Source: Pseudomonadota bacterium
Lineage (GTDB): Bacteria > Pseudomonadota > Gammaproteobacteria > UBA5335
Direction: 5' to 3'
Length of the DNA stretch: 6,352 nucleotides
Assembly: GCA_021783685.1 (NCBI GenBank)
Contig: JAJXTQ010000124.1
Span: 1 to 6,352, forward strand
Below the pieces are notes generated by a model. The model was given only the letters and a program-made list of their open reading frames with translations. It was not told the DNA's origin and ran no database searches. Made by a program: the position numbers and the translations under genes. Positions 1 to 6,352 of this stretch are shown here, piece by piece (position 1 is the stretch's first letter; every line of letters starts with the position of its first letter).

Positions 1-1202
1 TTGTCGCCCATGCCGATCTCATCGCCGTAGTACAGGATCGGCGAACCGGGCAGGGTCATGACCAGGAAATTCATCAGTTCGATCTTTTCCCGGTTGTTGT
101 CCATCAGCGGGGCCAGTCGGCGCCGGATGCCGACGTTGAGCCGGGCGCGCGGGTCCACGGCGTACATGGTGTACATGTAGTCGCGCTCGCGACTGGTGAC
201 CATCTCGAGGGTGAGTTCGTCGTGGTTGCGCAGGAAGATCGCCCACTGGCAGTTGTCCGGGATGTCCGGCGTCTGCGCCATGATTTCGACGATGGGATGG
301 CGGTCCTCGCTCGCGATCGCCATGTACAGGCGCGGCATCAGCGGGAAGTGATAGGCCATGTGGCATTCATCGCCTTCCCCGAAATATTCGCGTACGTCCT
401 CGGGCCACTGATTGGCTTCGGCCAGCAGCATGCGGTTGGGATAGTTGGCATCGATCACGGCGCGGATCTTCTTGATGACCGCGTGGGTCTCGGGCAGGTT
501 CTCGTTGCTGGTGCCCTCGCGCACGCACAGGTAGGGAATCGCGTCCAGGCGCAGCCCGTCCACCCCCAGATCGAGCCAGAAGCGCATCACCCGGATGACG
601 GCGTTCACCACCGCCGGATTGTTGTGATTGAGATCCGGCTGGTGGGAGAAGAAACGGTGCCAGTAATAGGCCTGCGCCACCTCGTCCCAGGCCCAGTTGG
701 ATTTTTCCGCGTCGGTGAAGATGATGCGCGTGTCGGCGAATTTCCGGTCAGTATCGCTCCAGACATAGAAATTCCGCTTGGATGAACCCCGCGGCGCGCG
801 GCGGGCGGCCTGGAACCAGGGGTGCTGGTCGGAGGTGTGGTTGATGACCAGTTCGGTGATCACCTTGAGGTGGCGTCGATGCGCCTCGCGGATGAAATGC
901 TTGAAGTCGGCGCGGGTGCCGTACTGGCGGTCCACGTTGCGGTAATCCGCGATGTCGTAACCGTCATCCCGGAACGGCGAGGGATAGAAGGGCAGCAGCC
1001 ACAGCGTGTTGACGCCCAGATCCTTCAGATAGTCGAGCTTTTCGGTCAAGCCGCGGAAATCGCCGATGCCGTCATGGTCGGCATCGCAGAATGCCTTGAC
1101 GTGCAGTTCATAGATGATCGCATCCTTGTACCACAAGGGGCTGTTCCACCATTCCAGCACGGCATCGGACGGAGTGGCGGCGGGGATGATACCGGGTTCC
1201 AT
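1..1202 (-). CDS. treS: Trehalose synthase (maltose alpha-D-glucosyltransferase), 5' part, cut by left edge
   Basis: TreS is a cytoplasmic GH13 enzyme that interconverts maltose and trehalose, which links trehalose to the GlgE glucan pathway. The first 400 codons are visible and open to the window edge. The N-terminus carries the family hallmark [16 protein letters not shown] (residues 23-38), followed by a GH13 (beta/alpha)8 barrel. Conserved region I is ELVINHTSD (117-125). The nucleophile is D220 in [10 protein letters not shown], the acid/base is E262 in LLAEANQW, and the transition-state aspartate is D328 in [12 protein letters not shown], a stretch very typical of TreS rather than of other alpha-amylases. 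The start ATG lies 24 bases after the glgE stop, with GGAG eight bases upstream. The 3' end is missing, so the sequence cannot show whether this is a stand-alone TreS (roughly 550-600 residues) or a TreS-maltokinase fusion (roughly 1,100). The main alternative, an oligo-1,6-glucosidase or other GH13 enzyme, is unlikely given these motifs and the neighbours. Confidence 0.96.
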   Translation of the reverse strand, partial: MEPGIIPAATPSDAVLEWWNSPLWYKDAIIYELHVKAFCDADHDGIGDFRGLTEKLDYLKDLGVNTLWLLPFYPSPFRDDGYDIADYRNVDRQYGTRADFKHFIREAHRRHLKVITELVINHTSDQHPWFQAARRAPRGSSKRNFYVWSDTDRKFADTRIIFTDAEKSNWAWDEVAQAYYWHRFFSHQPDLNHNNPAVVNAVIRVMRFWLDLGVDGLRLDAIPYLCVREGTSNENLPETHAVIKKIRAVIDANYPNRMLLAEANQWPEDVREYFGEGDECHMAYHFPLMPRLYMAIASEDRHPIVEIMAQTPDIPDNCQWAIFLRNHDELTLEMVTSRERDYMYTMYAVDPRARLNVGIRRRLAPLMDNNREKIELMNFLVMTLPGSPILYYGDEIGMGD

Positions 1203-1210
1203 GCTGCGGT

Positions 1211-1214
1211 CTCC
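1211..1214 (-). promoter_or_regulatory. Ribosome binding site of treS
   Basis: The 24-base gap between the glgE stop and the treS ATG contains GGAG, read on the minus strand, with an eight-base spacer to the ATG. This supports the chosen treS start and suggests that treS is translated from the glgE transcript. There is too little room here for a separate promoter. Confidence 0.75.
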
Positions 1215-1226
1215 GCTCGGACGGGT

Positions 1227-3224
1227 TCATTGGAAGTAATCGAAATCCTGCTCGCTGCGCAGACGGCGGCGCAGCCTGAGGATGTGGATCGGCGCGGACT
1301 GCGGGTCCAGACGCACGAACTGGCGCGCGCCCTGCCACAGAAAACGGGCATCGGACAACAGATCGTGCGCCTGGAACGAGTCGCCGGCGGTCATCCCGAA
1401 CTCCTCGAGCGGCAGTTCGATCCAGCCCGACTGCACGTGGTGCGGATCGAGATTGGCCACCATGACCAACAGATCGTCCCGCCCGTCCGCAGCCGCCGCG
1501 GTTTTGCTGTAGCAAAGCAGCAGATCGTTGTCGACCGGATGGAGGCGCAGGTTCCAGTCCTGCTGGAGCGCGGGATTTTCCCTGCGGATGCGGTTCAGCC
1601 GGGTGATGAAGGGCGCCAGGCTGTCGGGTCGATCGAGATCCCAGTGGCGCAACTGGTATTTCTCCGAATCGAGATATTCCTCGCTGCCCGGTTCGCGGGC
1701 CCGGTGTTCGAGCAGTTCGAAGGCCGGGCCGTAGATGCCGTAGTTGGCGCCGAGGGTGGCGGCCAGTGCGGCCCGGAGCATGAAGGCCGCCCGCCCACCG
1801 TACTGCAAGAACTCCGGCAGGATGTCCGGCGTGTTTGGCCACAGGTTGGGCCGGAGGTATTCACGCGACGCGTGTTGGGTCAGCTCGAGCAGATAATCGG
1901 TGAGTTCCTGCTTGGTGTTGCGCCAGGTGAAGTAGGTGTAGGACTGGCTGAAGCCCAACTTGGCCAGCCGGTGCATGATGCTCGGGCGGGTGAAGGCCTC
2001 GGAGAGGAAAATCACCTCCGGCTGCATCCGTTTGATGTCACCGATCAACCATTCCCAGAACGCGAACGGTTTGGTGTGTGGATTGTCGACCCGGAAGATC
2101 CGCACCCCCTGCTCGATCCAGAACACGAAGATGCTCCGGAGCTCCGCCCACAGGCCCTGCCAGTCGTCGGTCTCGAAATCGAAGGGATAGATGTCCTGGT
2201 ATTTCTTGGGTGGATTTTCCGCATACTGGATCGAGCCGTCCGGGCGGTGGCGGAACCACTCGGGATGTTCCAGCACGTAAGGATGGTCCGGCGAGCACTG
2301 CAAGGCGATGTCCAGCGCGATTTCCAGGCCCGCCGCGCGCGCATGTGCGACCAGATCGCGGAAATCGTCCAGCGTGCCGAGCTCGGGGTGGATGGCCTTG
2401 TGCCCGCCCTCCGCCCCGCCGATGGCCCACGGCGAGCCGACGTCCTCGGGGCCGGCCGCGAGCGCATTGTTGGGGCCCTTGCGGAAAGTGCGCCCGATCG
2501 GGTGGATGGGCGGGAGGTAGAGCACGTCGAAGCCCATGGCGGCGATCTCCGGCAGACGCGCGGCACAGTCGGTGAAGCTGCCGTGGACCCCGGCCGACGC
2601 GCCGCAGGAACGCGGAAACAGCTCATACCAGCTCGAGAAACGCCCTCGCGGCGGATCGACGGTCACCCGCAGAGGCCCAAGGCTTTGGACGAACCGGCGT
2701 TCGGCATGGCGAGCCATGAGTTGCTCGAGTCGGGTGTCCGCCGCAAGGACGCGGCCCTCCTCGGCGCCGGCGCCCACCAGACGCGCAGCGCAGGCCATGA
2801 GCGCTTCGCCATCGGGGCCGCGTGCGCGCCGCCCGGCTGCGCCCACGAGCAGTGCACCGCCCTGGAGCGCGAGCGCGATGTCCGTTGCATCCGTCCGGCG
2901 CAGCAGGTCGTGGCGCCAGGTCAGGAAAGGATCGATCCAGGCGGCGACGGCGTATTGGTACGTCCCGATGCGCTCGACCGTGAAGGCGGCGTGCCAGCGG
3001 TCATTGGGCAGTGCCTGCATCGGTACCTCGGCCCAGTTGCTGTCTTCCGTGAAGCGATGGCGGATGATCGCGCTGATGCGGTCGTGCCCATCGCAGAAAA
3101 TCGATGCCGAGACTTCGACCTGCTCGCCGATCGTGCGCTTGATGGCGAACCGGCCGGTGTCGACCTCGGGCCGGACGCGCTCGATGACGACCCGCTGCCG
3201 TCCTTCCTGCGGATGCTGGGTCAT
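1227..3224 (-). CDS. glgE: Alpha-1,4-glucan:maltose-1-phosphate maltosyltransferase (GlgE)
   Basis: GlgE, of the GH13_3 subfamily, transfers maltosyl units from alpha-maltose 1-phosphate to the non-reducing end of alpha-1,4-glucans in the cytoplasm. The protein is 665 residues, close to characterised members (about 675-700). It has an N-terminal beta-sandwich region (about 10-105) starting with the family-like QEGRQRVVIERVRPEVDTGR, a helical insert (about 105-185), then WYELFPRSCG (199-208) and the catalytic barrel. The nucleophile is D380 in FRVDNPHTKPF, the acid/base is E409 in FLSEAFTRP, and the third carboxylate is D467 in NTPDIL. ANYGIYGPAFE (493-503) and the ending DFDYFQ are also typical. 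I chose the ATG at 3224 because AAGGAG lies six bases upstream and the protein then begins MTQHPQEGR. An in-frame ATG at 3239 would add five residues (MKERL) and overlaps the glgB stop as ATGA. The frame stays open further upstream inside glgB, but that translation has no family resemblance. Confidence 0.97.
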   Translation of the reverse strand: MTQHPQEGRQRVVIERVRPEVDTGRFAIKRTIGEQVEVSASIFCDGHDRISAIIRHRFTEDSNWAEVPMQALPNDRWHAAFTVERIGTYQYAVAAWIDPFLTWRHDLLRRTDATDIALALQGGALLVGAAGRRARGPDGEALMACAARLVGAGAEEGRVLAADTRLEQLMARHAERRFVQSLGPLRVTVDPPRGRFSSWYELFPRSCGASAGVHGSFTDCAARLPEIAAMGFDVLYLPPIHPIGRTFRKGPNNALAAGPEDVGSPWAIGGAEGGHKAIHPELGTLDDFRDLVAHARAAGLEIALDIALQCSPDHPYVLEHPEWFRHRPDGSIQYAENPPKKYQDIYPFDFETDDWQGLWAELRSIFVFWIEQGVRIFRVDNPHTKPFAFWEWLIGDIKRMQPEVIFLSEAFTRPSIMHRLAKLGFSQSYTYFTWRNTKQELTDYLLELTQHASREYLRPNLWPNTPDILPEFLQYGGRAAFMLRAALAATLGANYGIYGPAFELLEHRAREPGSEEYLDSEKYQLRHWDLDRPDSLAPFITRLNRIRRENPALQQDWNLRLHPVDNDLLLCYSKTAAAADGRDDLLVMVANLDPHHVQSGWIELPLEEFGMTAGDSFQAHDLLSDARFLWQGARQFVRLDPQSAPIHILRLRRRLRSEQDFDYFQ

Positions 3225-3230
3225 GAGGCG

Positions 3231-3236
3231 CTCCTT
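3231..3236 (-). promoter_or_regulatory. Ribosome binding site of glgE, overlapping the glgB stop codon
   Basis: On the minus strand the junction reads ATGAAGGAGCGCCTCATG. AAGGAG is a strong Shine-Dalgarno match six bases before the second ATG (3224), and its first A is also the last base of the glgB TGA stop. The site decides the glgE start in favour of 3224 over the ATG at 3239, which would place the Shine-Dalgarno inside the coding region. A ribosome terminating on glgB would sit on this site, so translational coupling of GlgE to GlgB is the likely purpose (inference). Confidence 0.8.
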
Positions 3237-5170
3237 CATGCAGTCGTCGGCTTCAGGTAGATGACGCCCAACGGGGGGAGGATCAGCGAGAGGGATTGGA
3301 AGTAGCCTTGAGCAGCGACCGGCGCCGCCTCGATACGGCCCAGATTGCCGACGTTGCTGCCGCCGTAGATCGCCGCGTCGCTGTTTAGCACTTCCTCCCA
3401 CGATCCACCGGCGGGCACCCCGACGCGATAGTTGTGCCGCGGGATTGGCGTGAAGTTGCAGACCACGAGCGCGACCTCCTGCGGCCGCTTGCCGCGGCGC
3501 ACGAAGGCGATGACCGAGTTCTCCCAGTCCTGGAAATCGACCCAGGCGAAACCCTCCGCGCTGAAATCCTGCGCATGCAGGGCGGGCAGGGTGCGGTAGC
3601 AATGGTTCAGGTCGCCGATCCAGCGCTGGACGCCGTCGTGCAGCGGATATTGCAGCACATGCCATTCCAGGCTTTCCTCGTGCTGCCATTCGCGTCGCTG
3701 GCCGAATTCACCGCCCATGAACAGCAGCTTCTTGCCGGGATGTGCCCACATGTAGCCGTAGAGCAGGCGCAGGTTGGCGAACTGCTGCCATTCATCGCCC
3801 GGCATCTTGCCGATCAGCGCGCCCTTGCCATGGACCACCTCGTCGTGCGACAGCGGCAGCAGGAAGTTTTCGGTGAAGGCATACCAGATGCTGAAGGAGA
3901 TCTGGCCGTGGTGATAACGGCGATGGATCGGGTCGGTCTGGAAGTATTTCAGCGTGTCATGCATCCAGCCCATGTTCCACTTCATGCCGAAGCCCAGCCC
4001 GCCGGCATAGGTCGGTCGCGACACCATGGGCCAGGCGGTGGACTCCTCCGCGAGAGTCTGGGTGTCGGGGTGATCCCGGTAGACGGCTTCGTTGAGCTGG
4101 CGCAGGAAGACCATGGCCTCCAGGTTTTCGCGACCGCCGTGGCGGTTGGGGATCCACTCGCCCGCGCGGCGCCCGTAGTCGAGGTACAGCATGGAAGCCA
4201 CCGCGTCCACGCGCAGGCCGTCGATGTGATATTTGTCCAGCCAGAACAAGGCGCTGGAGAGCAGGAAGGAGCGCACTTCGTTGCGCCCATAGTTGAAGAT
4301 GGCGCTGTTCCATTCGGGGTGGAAGCCTTGCCGCGGATCGGCATGCTCGAACAGATGGGTGCCATCGAAGTAGGCCAGGCCGTGCTCGTCGCTGGGGAAA
4401 TGCGACGGCACCCAGTCAAGGATGACGCCGAGGCCGGCCTGATGCAGGCAATCGACGAGATACATGAAGTCCTGCGGGGTCCCGTAGCGCGCGGTGGGCG
4501 CGAAATAGCCAGTCGTCTGATAGCCCCAAGAGCCGTAGAAGGGATGCTCCATGACGGGCAGCAGTTCGACATGGGTAAAACCCAGGCTGCGCGCGTGACT
4601 CGCGAGGCGCGGGGCGATTTCGCGATAACTCAGGAAGCGGTTGCCGTCTTCCGGGACCCGCTGCCATGAACCCAGATGGACCTCATAGATGGACATGGGC
4701 GCGTCCAGGCCGTTGGCATCCCGCCGCCGCGCCATCCACTCGGCATCGCCCCACGCATAGTCGAGCGCCCACACCCGCGAGGCTGTGGCGGACGGCGGTT
4801 CGCTGCAGACGGCAAAGGGATCGGCCTTGTCGACGGCATAGCCGTCATGGCGCGAGCGGATGTGGAATTTGTAGGGACTGCCGATGGCAACGCCAGGCAC
4901 CGTCCCTTGCCAGATGCCGGAATCGTCCGTGCGCGCCGCGAGCGGATGTGCCTGCTTGTTCCAGCCGTTGAAATCGCCGATGACCGAGACGGCAGCGGCG
5001 TTGGGCGCCCAGAGGGCGAAGTGGATCGCGGGGCTTCCATCGCCTTGCACCACGCGGTGCGCGCCGAGCTTGTCGAACAGGCGGGTATGGGAGCCTTCCC
5101 TGAACAGGTAGATGTCGTGCGGCGTCAGGTGGTGGGTTTGCGGATCGACGAGGAAATCTTTCTTTTCCAT
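3236..5170 (-). CDS. glgB: 1,4-alpha-glucan branching enzyme (GlgB)
   Basis: GlgB cleaves alpha-1,4-glucan chains and reattaches them through alpha-1,6 linkages, branching glycogen or a similar alpha-glucan in the cytoplasm. The 644-residue protein has a short N-terminal lead, a CBM48 domain (about 45-135, including [20 protein letters not shown]), the GH13_9 barrel beginning near [10 protein letters not shown] (160-169), and a C-terminal beta domain ending near [10 protein letters not shown]. Conserved region I is LDWVPSHF (D252, H257). The nucleophile is D322 in [15 protein letters not shown], the acid/base is E375 in LAEESTAWP, and the third carboxylate is D443 in [10 protein letters not shown]. 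It is shorter than the E. coli enzyme (728) because it lacks most of the extra N-terminal N1 module, a common shorter form. The start ATG has AGGA seven bases upstream. The coding end is coupled to glgE. This makes it first gene of the glgB-glgE-treS unit, and probably the branching enzyme for the GlgE product. Confidence 0.98.
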   Translation of the reverse strand: MEKKDFLVDPQTHHLTPHDIYLFREGSHTRLFDKLGAHRVVQGDGSPAIHFALWAPNAAAVSVIGDFNGWNKQAHPLAARTDDSGIWQGTVPGVAIGSPYKFHIRSRHDGYAVDKADPFAVCSEPPSATASRVWALDYAWGDAEWMARRRDANGLDAPMSIYEVHLGSWQRVPEDGNRFLSYREIAPRLASHARSLGFTHVELLPVMEHPFYGSWGYQTTGYFAPTARYGTPQDFMYLVDCLHQAGLGVILDWVPSHFPSDEHGLAYFDGTHLFEHADPRQGFHPEWNSAIFNYGRNEVRSFLLSSALFWLDKYHIDGLRVDAVASMLYLDYGRRAGEWIPNRHGGRENLEAMVFLRQLNEAVYRDHPDTQTLAEESTAWPMVSRPTYAGGLGFGMKWNMGWMHDTLKYFQTDPIHRRYHHGQISFSIWYAFTENFLLPLSHDEVVHGKGALIGKMPGDEWQQFANLRLLYGYMWAHPGKKLLFMGGEFGQRREWQHEESLEWHVLQYPLHDGVQRWIGDLNHCYRTLPALHAQDFSAEGFAWVDFQDWENSVIAFVRRGKRPQEVALVVCNFTPIPRHNYRVGVPAGGSWEEVLNSDAAIYGGSNVGNLGRIEAAPVAAQGYFQSLSLILPPLGVIYLKPTTA

Positions 5171-5177
5171 CCTGGTG

Positions 5178-5181
5178 TCCT
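5178..5181 (-). promoter_or_regulatory. Probable ribosome binding site of glgB
   Basis: AGGA, read on the minus strand, lies seven bases before the glgB ATG, in the context CAACAGGACACCAGG. It is a moderate match with good spacing. The coding sequence then begins ATGGAAAAGAAAGAT, which matches the expected GlgB N-terminus. Confidence 0.6.
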
Positions 5182-5315
5182 GTTGGCGGATGCAGACGAT
5201 GGTGAAATGCGAGCTTCGCGGGCGCTGGTCGCCGCAGGTCGACGATGCCTGATCACGGGCCCGGCACCGATGTCAGTTGCGGCACGGGGTCATCGATGCA
5301 CGCCACGTCCGGCTC

Positions 5316-5345
5316 CCTTGGTCGGACCCGGCAGGGTCGGCAAGG
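5316..5345 (-). other. Imperfect inverted repeat (possible RNA hairpin) downstream of dxs
   Basis: CCTTG (5316-5320) pairs with CAAGG (5341-5345), and inside it GACCC (5325-5329) pairs with GGGTC (5334-5338) around the loop GGCA. The two five-base-pair stems are separated by a small asymmetric internal loop. The element starts 59 bases after the dxs stop. On the transcribed strand it is followed by GAGCCGG and not a run of T, so it is not a canonical intrinsic terminator. It could be a 3'-end stabilising structure, part of a Rho-dependent terminator region or chance pairing in GC-rich DNA. Confidence 0.35.
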
Positions 5346-5404
5346 TTCCGCGCAGGGGCAGAACGCGCGCCGCGCAGCGCTCGCGGGTGCGATCGATGGT
5401 GGGG

Positions 5405-6352
5405 TCAGTGTCTCTGGCGCGCGCGGGGGGCGGGCAGCAGTGCGCGCAGGCTGGCCGCGAGGCCGTTGGCATCCAGACCGCAGGCCGCGAGCAGTTCTTC
5501 CCGGCTGCCATGCTCCAGGAAACGGTCGGGCAGCCCGAGATGGGTGACGGTCGCGGTCATGCCGTGGCGGGACAGGCATTCGGCCACCGCACTGCCGGCG
5601 CCGCCGGCGACGACATTGTCTTCGAGCGTGACGAGGTGCCGATGGGTGCGGGCCAGTTCCAGCACGAGCGACTCGTCGAGCGGTTTGATGAAGCGCATGT
5701 TGGCCACCGTGGCGTCGACACTCCCTGCCGCCTCCAGCGCGGCCGGCAGCAAGGCACCGAAAGACAGTATGGCGATGTGCCGCCCTTGGCGCCGGATCTC
5801 ACCGCGACCCAAGGGTAAAGGCGGGGCATCGGTGCGAAAGTCGACACCCATGCCCGCCCCGCGCGGATAGCGCACGGCGGTGGGGCCGTCGATCGTGAGC
5901 GCCGTGTTGAGCATGGCGCAACATTCGGCCTCATCCGCCGGGGCCATCAGCACCAGATTGGGGACGCAGCGCAGGAAGGAGAGGTCGAAGGCCCCGTGAT
6001 GCGTCGCGCCGTCCTGACCCACGGGCCCGGCCCGATCGATTGCCAGCACCACCGGCAGATGCTGCAGCGCAACGTCATGGACGAACTGGTCGTAGGCCCG
6101 CTGCAGGAAGGTGGAGTAGATGGCCACCACCGGATGCAGTCCTTCGCAGGCCATCCCCGCTGCCAGCGTCACCGCGTGCTGCTCGCAGATGCCGACGTCG
6201 AAGTAGCGGTCCGCAAATCGCTTTTCGAATTCGACCAGCCCGGAACCCTCGCGCATGGCAGGCGTGATGGCCACGACGCGCGCGTCCTGCGCGGCGGCGT
6301 CGCAGATCCACGCGCCGAAAACCTGACTGTAGGTGGGCTTCGCAGATCGGAA
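5405..6352 (-). CDS. dxs: 1-deoxy-D-xylulose-5-phosphate synthase, 3' part, cut by right edge
   Basis: Dxs condenses pyruvate with D-glyceraldehyde 3-phosphate, using thiamine diphosphate, to give 1-deoxy-D-xylulose 5-phosphate. This is the entry step of the MEP isoprenoid pathway and also supplies thiamine and pyridoxal precursors. The last 315 codons are visible, about half of a normal protein of about 620 residues. Numbering from the window edge, KPTYSQVFG (5-13) opens the pyrimidine-binding domain. E57 in [11 protein letters not shown] is the cofactor-activating glutamate, Y79 and R85 lie in [13 protein letters not shown]114 and H118 in [12 protein letters not shown], and RYPRG is at 161-165. 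These match known substrate-site residues of E. coli Dxs. The transketolase C-terminal domain follows (about 190-310), with [21 protein letters not shown] and [10 protein letters not shown]. The start codon is outside the window. The frame reads cleanly through the edge, and the gene ends in TGA. Confidence 0.98.
   Translation of the reverse strand, partial: FRSAKPTYSQVFGAWICDAAAQDARVVAITPAMREGSGLVEFEKRFADRYFDVGICEQHAVTLAAGMACEGLHPVVAIYSTFLQRAYDQFVHDVALQHLPVVLAIDRAGPVGQDGATHHGAFDLSFLRCVPNLVLMAPADEAECCAMLNTALTIDGPTAVRYPRGAGMGVDFRTDAPPLPLGRGEIRRQGRHIAILSFGALLPAALEAAGSVDATVANMRFIKPLDESLVLELARTHRHLVTLEDNVVAGGAGSAVAECLSRHGMTATVTHLGLPDRFLEHGSREELLAACGLDANGLAASLRALLPAPRARQRH

Larger units (their letters stand above)
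5171..5404. other. Intergenic region between dxs and glgB
   Basis: These 234 bases separate the dxs stop from the glgB ATG. Short frames crossing it on both strands are continuations of shadow frames from the neighbouring genes, and none has a recognisable product or a ribosome site of its own. It contains one imperfect hairpin (5316-5345) and an eight-base palindrome CGGGCCCG (5256-5263). I looked for sigma70-type -35 and -10 boxes reading toward glgB and found none convincing, which is not informative in GC-rich DNA. If glgB-glgE-treS has its own promoter within this window, it should be here. Confidence 0.7.

Noticed and set aside
822..3260. 812-codon open frame on the plus strand, antisense to treS and glgE
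   Set aside because: It runs across two genes and their junction on the opposite strand, whose products match known families with intact catalytic motifs. The translation is low in recognisable structure and resembles no family I know. Long antisense frames are expected opposite GC-rich genes with strong third-position bias.
3225..3689. Upstream in-frame extension of glgE by 155 codons into the glgB 3' end
   Set aside because: The extension is arginine- and alanine-rich out-of-frame translation of glgB, unlike any GlgE N-terminus. The start at 3224 has a proper Shine-Dalgarno, and the resulting 665 residues fit the family length.
3434..4669. 411-codon open frame on the plus strand, antisense to glgB
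   Set aside because: It lies entirely inside the well-supported glgB gene on the other strand, has no recognisable domain, and is explained by the same composition effect.
5256..5263. Perfect palindrome CGGGCCCG in the dxs-glgB gap
   Set aside because: It is only eight bases of pure G and C with no symmetric extension, which is common in GC-rich DNA. There is no T-run to suggest a terminator and no second copy to suggest an operator.
5286..5407. Repeated short words GGGGTCA and ATCGATG near 5286-5297 and 5393-5407
   Set aside because: The two words occur in both places but in different order and spacing, and one copy overlaps the dxs stop codon. With seven-base matches in so short a gap I cannot distinguish this from chance, so I do not call an operator pair.
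4676..5818. 380-codon open frame on the plus strand spanning the glgB start, the gap and the dxs end
   Set aside because: Most of it is antisense to two clear genes. Only the middle crosses non-coding sequence, and no domain or good ribosome site supports it.
6272..6274. GTG codon as a possible start of a 289-residue protein
   Set aside because: It is an internal valine of Dxs. The 26 codons upstream to the window edge continue the Dxs sequence ([19 protein letters not shown]), so the gene simply begins outside the window.

Overview
The window is a GC-rich (by eye a little over 60%), gene-dense stretch of bacterial chromosome. All four genes lie on the minus strand, so transcription runs from the right edge to the left edge. 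In that direction the order is dxs (3' part only, cut by the right edge), a 234-base gap, glgB (complete), glgE (complete) and treS (5' part only, cut by the left edge). The Dxs and GlgB proteins resemble proteobacterial versions, and Dxs looks closest to the gammaproteobacterial type. That placement rests on remembered family sequences, not a search. It is a lineage guess, not an identification.

glgB, glgE and treS form a compact, coherent unit for making alpha-glucan by the GlgE pathway. TreS interconverts trehalose and maltose. A maltokinase (Mak/Pep2), not visible here, would phosphorylate maltose to alpha-maltose 1-phosphate. GlgE adds maltosyl units from that donor to a growing alpha-1,4-glucan, and GlgB introduces alpha-1,6 branches. 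The glgB stop codon overlaps an upstream ATG and the Shine-Dalgarno sequence of glgE. Only 24 bases separate glgE from treS, and that gap carries a good Shine-Dalgarno sequence. Co-transcription of the three genes is therefore very likely. The missing maltokinase may be fused to the C-terminus of TreS, as in many bacteria, or be encoded just beyond the left edge.

dxs encodes the first enzyme of the MEP isoprenoid pathway and has no metabolic link to glucan synthesis beyond drawing on central carbon. The gap between dxs and glgB contains an imperfect hairpin without a U-tract and no promoter I can defend, so whether dxs is co-transcribed with glgB is open.

All catalytic residues I could check in the four enzymes are present and no frame is broken. 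I see no RNA gene, mobile element, CRISPR array or sign of recent transfer. The system is known, and I found no evidence of an undescribed one. The items worth a second look concern operon architecture and the two truncated edges.
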